From Candidatus Hydrogenedentota bacterium (GTDB lineage: Bacteria > Hydrogenedentota > Hydrogenedentia > Hydrogenedentales > SLHB01), in NCBI GenBank assembly GCA_016934125.1, contig JAFGTL010000128.1, positions 1 to 9,158 on the forward strand: a stretch of DNA of 9,158 bases, in the 5' to 3' direction. Under the pieces are notes generated by a model. It was not told the origin of the DNA, made no database searches, and was given only the letters and a program-made list of their open reading frames with translations. The position numbers and the translations under genes are program-made. Position 1 is the first letter of the stretch. Each line of letters starts with the position of its first letter. Shown in pieces: positions 5,167-9,158 of this stretch.

Positions 5167-6095
5167 CGGTTGATCTGGTGTCAGTCGGTTTGACGTGTGC
5201 GGACGTGGGGGCACGCCCGATAGACGAATACCCCGAGGCGGGGAAACTCTCGCTGGTGCCCCATCTCGAGATCCACATGGGCGGGCTCGCGGGCGTGACG
5301 GCGACGGTGTTCTCCCAGTTGGGCGGGAAGGCGGCCTTCATCGGCAAGGTGGGGACGGACGGGTTCGGCGACTACCTCCTGGGCGCCATGCGGGCCGCGG
5401 GCGTCAACGTGGACGGCGTGCAGCGCGTGCCGGGCGAAGGCTCCTCGGCGACGATCGTGCTGATCAGCGGCGATGGTGAGCGCACGTTTCTCCACCACAC
5501 CGGCGCCACCACCCAACTCACCGAAGACGACGTCGATTTCGGCCTCGTCAGCCAGGCCAAAGCGCTCCATTGGGGCGGGCCGGCCGTGACGCCCGGCCTC
5601 GACGGCGAACCCATCGGGCGCGTCATGCGGCGGGCCCGCGAAGCCGGTGTCAAGACCTCCATGGACACCTGCTACGACGGTTCGGGCGTCTGGTTTCCGC
5701 GGTTGGAGCACGCGCTCCCTCACCTCGACATCGTCATGTCGAGTCTCGAGGAAGCCCGGGAGTACACGGGCAAACGCACGCCCGAGGACATCGCGTCGTT
5801 CTACCGCTCGTTCGGCCCCGAGGTCGCCGTGATCAAATTGGGCGGCGACGGCATCTACGTGCAGGGGGCGGATGAAGAGCACCGGCTGCCGGCCCATCGC
5901 GTGAAGGTCGTTGACACGACCGGCGCGGGCGACGCATCCTGCGCCGGGTTCCTGTACGGGTATCTCCAGGGCTGGGATCTGTTGCGGTGTGCCCGGCTGG
6001 CCAACGCCGTCGGCGCGCTCACCGTGCAGAACATGGGAGGAGCCGAGGCCATCGTCTCGCTCGAGGAGACGCTGGCATTCATGGAGGCGGGCTGA
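5163..6095 (+). CDS. PfkB-family (ribokinase-like) carbohydrate kinase
   Basis: The 310-residue cytoplasmic protein has the usual length for ribokinase-family enzymes, which phosphorylate a sugar or nucleoside with ATP. The N-terminal substrate region includes H-M-G-G-L-A-G-V-T-A (38-47) and L-G-G-K-A-A-F-I-G-K-V-G-T-D-G-F-G-D (53-70), the first PfkB signature. D-T-T-G-A-G-D-A-S-C-A-G-F-L-Y-G (251-266) is the second, with D257 as catalytic base and G254-A255-G256 as anion hole. V-I-K-L-G-G-D-G (223-230) is the usual strand before the ATP site. The GG-x-A-x-N Asn usual for many relatives is V45 here. The substrate cannot be told from sequence; it does not look like HldE heptose kinase. I chose ATG 5163 because homology-like sequence begins at V-D-L-V-S-V-G; an in-frame GTG at 5124 is possible. 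The next gene overlaps its stop by one base (TGATG), so it probably shares an operon with the LptD-like gene. Confidence 0.88.
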   Translation: MTVDLVSVGLTCADVGARPIDEYPEAGKLSLVPHLEIHMGGLAGVTATVFSQLGGKAAFIGKVGTDGFGDYLLGAMRAAGVNVDGVQRVPGEGSSATIVLISGDGERTFLHHTGATTQLTEDDVDFGLVSQAKALHWGGPAVTPGLDGEPIGRVMRRAREAGVKTSMDTCYDGSGVWFPRLEHALPHLDIVMSSLEEAREYTGKRTPEDIASFYRSFGPEVAVIKLGGDGIYVQGADEEHRLPAHRVKVVDTTGAGDASCAGFLYGYLQGWDLLRCARLANAVGALTVQNMGGAEAIVSLEETLAFMEAG

Positions 6096-6463
6096 TGAGG
6101 AAGCTGCTGTTTCCGATGGTTGCGGCGTTGGCCGGGGCGGCCCTGTTGGGTGCGTCCGCGGCGTTCGCGGAGGCCGGCAAGTCGCGCGTCACCCACACCG
6201 AACTGGACGACGTGGCGGTGCCGCCGCCGAGGGCGGGGGCCGCTGAACCGGCGCCGGCCCCACCGCCTGCGCCCGCGCCCCGCGCAACCTCCGAGGGCGG
6301 CGAGGCCGCGGACACGGCCGGAGCGGCAGGCCCGGAACTGAAACGAGGGGAGGCGCCTGAGCCCAAGCCTGAGCGGGAGCCGGTGATTGTCGTCCCGAGC
6401 AGGAGCGGGAGTTCAGGAACGCGAGTGGCGGCGTTCTGGATGATGCTGCCGGAGAGTGAATAA
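6095..6463 (+). CDS. Small proline/alanine-rich secreted protein of unknown function
   Basis: The 122-residue product starts with a clear signal peptide: M-R-K, a hydrophobic core (residues 4-22) and an A-F-A cleavage site at 23-25. No lipobox cysteine is present, so it is probably periplasmic. After E26 the mature protein is low-complexity: a Pro/Ala tract at 42-64, acidic-Gly-Ala sequence at 65-80, a second Pro/Glu/Lys tract at 86-97, then V-I-V-V-P-S-R-S-G-S-S-G and a short hydrophobic end A-A-F-W-M-M-L-P (112-119). I recognise no domain. The tracts would form an extended, cell-wall-spanning linker. Its start overlaps the kinase stop (TGATG), with GGAGG at 6083-6087 seven nt upstream, and the next gene begins directly at its stop codon. 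This strict packing suggests it serves the downstream LptD-like protein, but that is inference. The coding call is supported by the signal peptide and ribosome site rather than by homology. Confidence 0.75.
   Translation: MRKLLFPMVAALAGAALLGASAAFAEAGKSRVTHTELDDVAVPPPRAGAAEPAPAPPPAPAPRATSEGGEAADTAGAAGPELKRGEAPEPKPEREPVIVVPSRSGSSGTRVAAFWMMLPESE
6451..6456 (+). promoter_or_regulatory. Shine-Dalgarno site supporting the TTG start at 6464
   Basis: GGAGAG at 6451-6456 lies 7 nt before the TTG at 6464, which directly follows the TAA of the preceding gene. The frame from this TTG begins with M-R-K-R-A-Q-R and a hydrophobic signal core, so no later start fits as well. Confidence 0.65.
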
Positions 6464-9158
6464 TTGCGAAAGCGCGCTCAACGATCGAATTGGAACGTCC
6501 AGTCTGCCCTTCTGCTGCCGTTGGCGATCGTGTCGTTGATCGCGGCGCCGGGGCGTACGGCGCTCGCCCAGTCCGACTTTCGCGAGTTCTCGGCCGGCGC
6601 CCAACTGCGCGACGCGGTCATCGACGCCGATGCCGGCTGCGCCTACCTCGCCGCGTATAACCGCAACGAGGTGCGCAGAGTCGACTTGGCGTCCGGCGAG
6701 GCGACCGCGACGGTCGAGGTGGGCAAGGGCCCGGTTGCCCTCGCCCTGTCCGGCGACGGCGCCATTCTGGCCTGCGCCAACCGGCTGTCGGGCACCGTCT
6801 CTCTGATCCGGGTGGACGACATGTCCGTCGTGGCCACGGTGGAAACTGGGGCCGGGCCGGCCGGTGTGGCCGCGGCGCCCGGTGGCGGGTTCATCGTGGC
6901 CAACACGTTCGCCGACAACGCCGTCCGTATCGATCCCGCCCACCCCGATGCCCCGGTTGCGCTCGCGGGCGTTTCGGGCGTGCCCAACGGCGTGGCCGCT
7001 TCCGAGTCGCTCGTCGCGGTGGTCGTGCGTGTGCCCGCATCGTTGATCCTGTTCGAGTCCGGCGCGCAGAGCCCGGCCGGCACGGTGGCCTTGAGCGGCC
7101 CGGCCGCGGCCATCTGTGCTCTTCCGGGCGATCGCTTTGTCGTGGCCGGGCCGAGCAAGCTGGTTGTGATCGATGGGAAGGCCCGGCAGGTGATCGCGGA
7201 ACGCGACGTGGCCGCGTACGACGTAGCTGCGCGCGGCGATCGGATCGTCGTGCTCACGGAATCCGGCATCGAGGTGGTCGATGGTTCGCTCAAGACCGTC
7301 GAGCAGATCGCCACCGGCATTCCGGTGCAGGCGGTTGCGGCGGACGGCGATCTGACGGCCGCGCTGTCGCCCGCCACCAAGGCGTGGCGCCTGCACGGAT
7401 ATCCGGCGCCCGTGCCGGCGCGCCCCGCGGCGGAACGCGCCCCGCGGCCCGGCGCTGAGCCGGCCCCGGACACCCATACGGCCCGGGTAGAGCGGGTGCC
7501 CTTGGGCGCGGAGGCCCCCACCGCGCGGGACACGTCGGGCAGGCCGGCGCCTACCGTGCTGGGCGATCGCGATGAGCAGACGCTGGCCGAGTCCATCGAA
7601 GCCGGGCTCGAACTCGGGCCGTCGGAAGGCGGATTTCAGCCGCCCGACTGGACTCAGCCGCTGCGCGACCTCTCCGCGGTTCACGTGGATCGCCAGGAGG
7701 AGGGGAACCGCATTGTCGCCACGGACGACGTGAAGTTGACGCTGGATACCGTGCAATTCGAATCGGACTACCTGTATTTCGATCGCACGACGGGCGAACT
7801 CACCGTGCGCGGCAATGTCGTCATGAGCCAGGGGGAATCGCGGGCGTACGCGGATGAGATCCGCTATGTGCTGAATCTCGACGACCAAGCCGACGCGCCG
7901 CCGCCGCTGTCCGCGGATGACGAAGACGTTGAGCAGGCCCTAGCCCGCAAGATGTTCGCCCTGGGCAGCCTGGACGCCACGAACATCGAGATCATCGAGC
8001 CGGCGCGCGATCTGAGCGCCGATCGTCTGATCTACGACTTCGCAAGCGAAACCGGCGAAGCCTACAACGTGACGGGCCGTTCGGGCACGTTCTACTTTGG
8101 CGGCGAGAGCATCAAGTTCCTCGGGCCCGATCTGGCGGCCGGCGAGCACCTGTGGCTGACCACCTGCGATCCCGAGCACGAGTACTACAAGGTGCGCGTC
8201 CGCGAGGCCACCGTCGGCGAACGCGGGGCCATTGTCGGCAAGGGCGCGCAACTCCAACTGGGCAGCGTGAAGACGCCCGTCTACTGGCCCCGGTGGTCGT
8301 TCAGGGGCGGCGCAGCCCCGACGGTGGGGTTCGATTTCGACAGCGGCAAGAGCGCCGAACTGGGCTATTACGTGAACATCGGCCAGCAGTTCTCGGTGAC
8401 GCCGAATGTCCGGCTCGGATACCGGTTCTGGCCGACCACCGACGAAGGCATCGGGCTCGGGCTCGAGGGCGAATACGACTTCATGGAAATGCCCGCGTCG
8501 CCCCTGTTCCGCAGCACGGGCCGGTTCCGAACCCTCTATACCACCGAGGACAGCGGCCATTTCGAGTGGTACCACCGTCAGGAGATCTTCGACACCACCG
8601 TCGTACTGGCCCAGGTGGAGCAGTGGTTCGACCCGGAGTTCATGAAGGATTTCTACTACGACGAGTACCACGATCGCAGCGAGCCGCGCACCTTTGTCAA
8701 CGTGACGCACACCAAACCCACGTACATTGCCACCGCTACCGTGCGCCAGGAGACGAACGGGTTCGTGGCGGAAACCGAACGCGCTCCCGAGGTCACCTAC
8801 CACCTTCTCGAACGCCGCCTCGCCGAGAACCTCTACTTCACCTTCGACACGATCGATGGATACAATGAGCGGGAACCCGCCGGCACCCATGCGCTCCGGT
8901 TTGCCAACGTGGCCCGTGTCACGTATGACCTCGAGGCCGGCGATGCCTTCAACCTGACGCCGTTCGCCGAGGTGGAGGGCACCTGGTATTCGCATACGAC
9001 GCGGGGCGGCGATTCCGACCTCCGCCTGTCCAGCACGTTGGGCTCGACGATCCAAACCCGCCTCCACCGGACGTATGCCGGCCGCTGGGGGTTCTCCGAG
9101 TTCAAGCACCTGGTTGTCCCGTCCGTCACCTTCTCCTACCGGCCCTCGGCAACCATGG
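6464..9158 (+). CDS. Beta-propeller fused to LptD-like LPS-assembly outer-membrane protein (3' partial)
   Basis: The frame is open from the TTG at 6464 to the last base: 898 codons without a stop. A signal peptide (R-K-R start, core 15-28, cleavage after A-L-A at 33-35) sends it to the envelope. Residues 45-310 form a YVTN-like beta-propeller with repeated 'L-A-x-x-N-R-N-x-V-x-x-V-D-L-A-S-G' and 'V-G-K-G-P-V-A-L-A-L-S-x-D-G' blade elements (66-100, 106-140 and weaker copies). Residues 311-365 are a Pro/Ala-rich linker. Residues 404-473 and 519-556 have the OstA/LptA beta-jellyroll pattern (I-V-A-T-D-D-V, G-E-L-T-V-R-G-N-V, A-D-E-I-R-Y). From about 560 the LptD-like barrel starts: T-T-C-D (566-569), Y-Y-K-V-R-V-R (574-580), Y-W-P-R-W (607-611), F-D-P-E-F-M-K-D-F-Y-Y (722-732), A-P-E-V-T-Y (774-779) and H-L-V-V-P-S-V-T-F-S-Y (882-892). 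LptD inserts lipopolysaccharide into the outer leaflet with LptE. The C-terminus is cut by the window. Confidence 0.85.
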   Translation, partial: MRKRAQRSNWNVQSALLLPLAIVSLIAAPGRTALAQSDFREFSAGAQLRDAVIDADAGCAYLAAYNRNEVRRVDLASGEATATVEVGKGPVALALSGDGAILACANRLSGTVSLIRVDDMSVVATVETGAGPAGVAAAPGGGFIVANTFADNAVRIDPAHPDAPVALAGVSGVPNGVAASESLVAVVVRVPASLILFESGAQSPAGTVALSGPAAAICALPGDRFVVAGPSKLVVIDGKARQVIAERDVAAYDVAARGDRIVVLTESGIEVVDGSLKTVEQIATGIPVQAVAADGDLTAALSPATKAWRLHGYPAPVPARPAAERAPRPGAEPAPDTHTARVERVPLGAEAPTARDTSGRPAPTVLGDRDEQTLAESIEAGLELGPSEGGFQPPDWTQPLRDLSAVHVDRQEEGNRIVATDDVKLTLDTVQFESDYLYFDRTTGELTVRGNVVMSQGESRAYADEIRYVLNLDDQADAPPPLSADDEDVEQALARKMFALGSLDATNIEIIEPARDLSADRLIYDFASETGEAYNVTGRSGTFYFGGESIKFLGPDLAAGEHLWLTTCDPEHEYYKVRVREATVGERGAIVGKGAQLQLGSVKTPVYWPRWSFRGGAAPTVGFDFDSGKSAELGYYVNIGQQFSVTPNVRLGYRFWPTTDEGIGLGLEGEYDFMEMPASPLFRSTGRFRTLYTTEDSGHFEWYHRQEIFDTTVVLAQVEQWFDPEFMKDFYYDEYHDRSEPRTFVNVTHTKPTYIATATVRQETNGFVAETERAPEVTYHLLERRLAENLYFTFDTIDGYNEREPAGTHALRFANVARVTYDLEAGDAFNLTPFAEVEGTWYSHTTRGGDSDLRLSSTLGSTIQTRLHRTYAGRWGFSEFKHLVVPSVTFSYRPSATM

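Noticed and set aside
7100..7600. GCGATCGC octamers reminiscent of the cyanobacterial HIP1 repeat (near 7128 and 7563)
   Set aside because: Only a couple of copies, both explained by Asp-Arg codons (GAT CGC) in GC-rich DNA; nothing else suggests a cyanobacterium.
6413..7888. Minus-strand frame of 491 codons
   Set aside because: Shadow of the propeller part of the LptD-like gene: Arg/His/Gly-rich and without domain motifs.
7940..9109. Minus-strand frame of 389 codons
   Set aside because: Shadow of the LptD-like barrel region, where the plus frame is open throughout and carries LptD-type motifs.

Overview
The window is GC-rich DNA from a Gram-negative bacterium. The best evidence for an outer membrane is a long 3'-truncated LptD-type gene, supported by several signal peptides and a HDOD/GGDEF signalling cluster. 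The style (GC-rich genes with many D-R and A-A runs, TPR-metallopeptidase, HDOD, the GGDDF receiver family, LptD with extra domains) reminds me of uncultured lineages such as Hydrogenedentota or Planctomycetota-like bacteria. That placement is recollection, not a search result.

Layout. (1) Bases 2-79 hold the last 25 codons of what looks like an IS30-family transposase, in AT-richer DNA. (2) Immediately downstream is a near-consensus sigma70 promoter (TTGACA, 17-bp spacer, TACAAT) that would drive a plus-strand three-gene signalling operon: a 100-aa stand-alone domain of the type often seen in front of HD-GYP proteins, a HDOD protein, and a degenerate-receiver/GGDDF protein (149-2286). (3) A convergent minus-strand operon (4901 to 2301) encodes a RidA enamine/imine deaminase, a secreted TPR plus zinc-metallopeptidase protein coupled to it by an ATGA overlap, and a SAM methyltransferase resembling the mycobacterial Rv2952 type. 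(4) A 261-bp divergent intergenic region contains a good extended -10 promoter facing right and a possible leaderless 26-codon leader ORF. (5) A tightly packed plus-strand operon (5163 to beyond the window end) encodes a PfkB-family sugar kinase, a small proline/alanine-rich secreted protein, and a large envelope protein. The large protein starts at a TTG codon directly after the preceding stop and joins an N-terminal YVTN-like beta-propeller, a proline-rich linker, an OstA/LptA-like region and an LptD-like barrel. It is open to the end of the window.

How they may work together. The left operon looks like a cyclic-dinucleotide/stress signalling module whose present promoter lies next to an IS end. 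The right operon appears devoted to outer-membrane biogenesis, with the propeller-LptD fusion as its most unusual product. The middle operon has no obvious single pathway. No tRNA, rRNA, CRISPR array or complete mobile element was seen.
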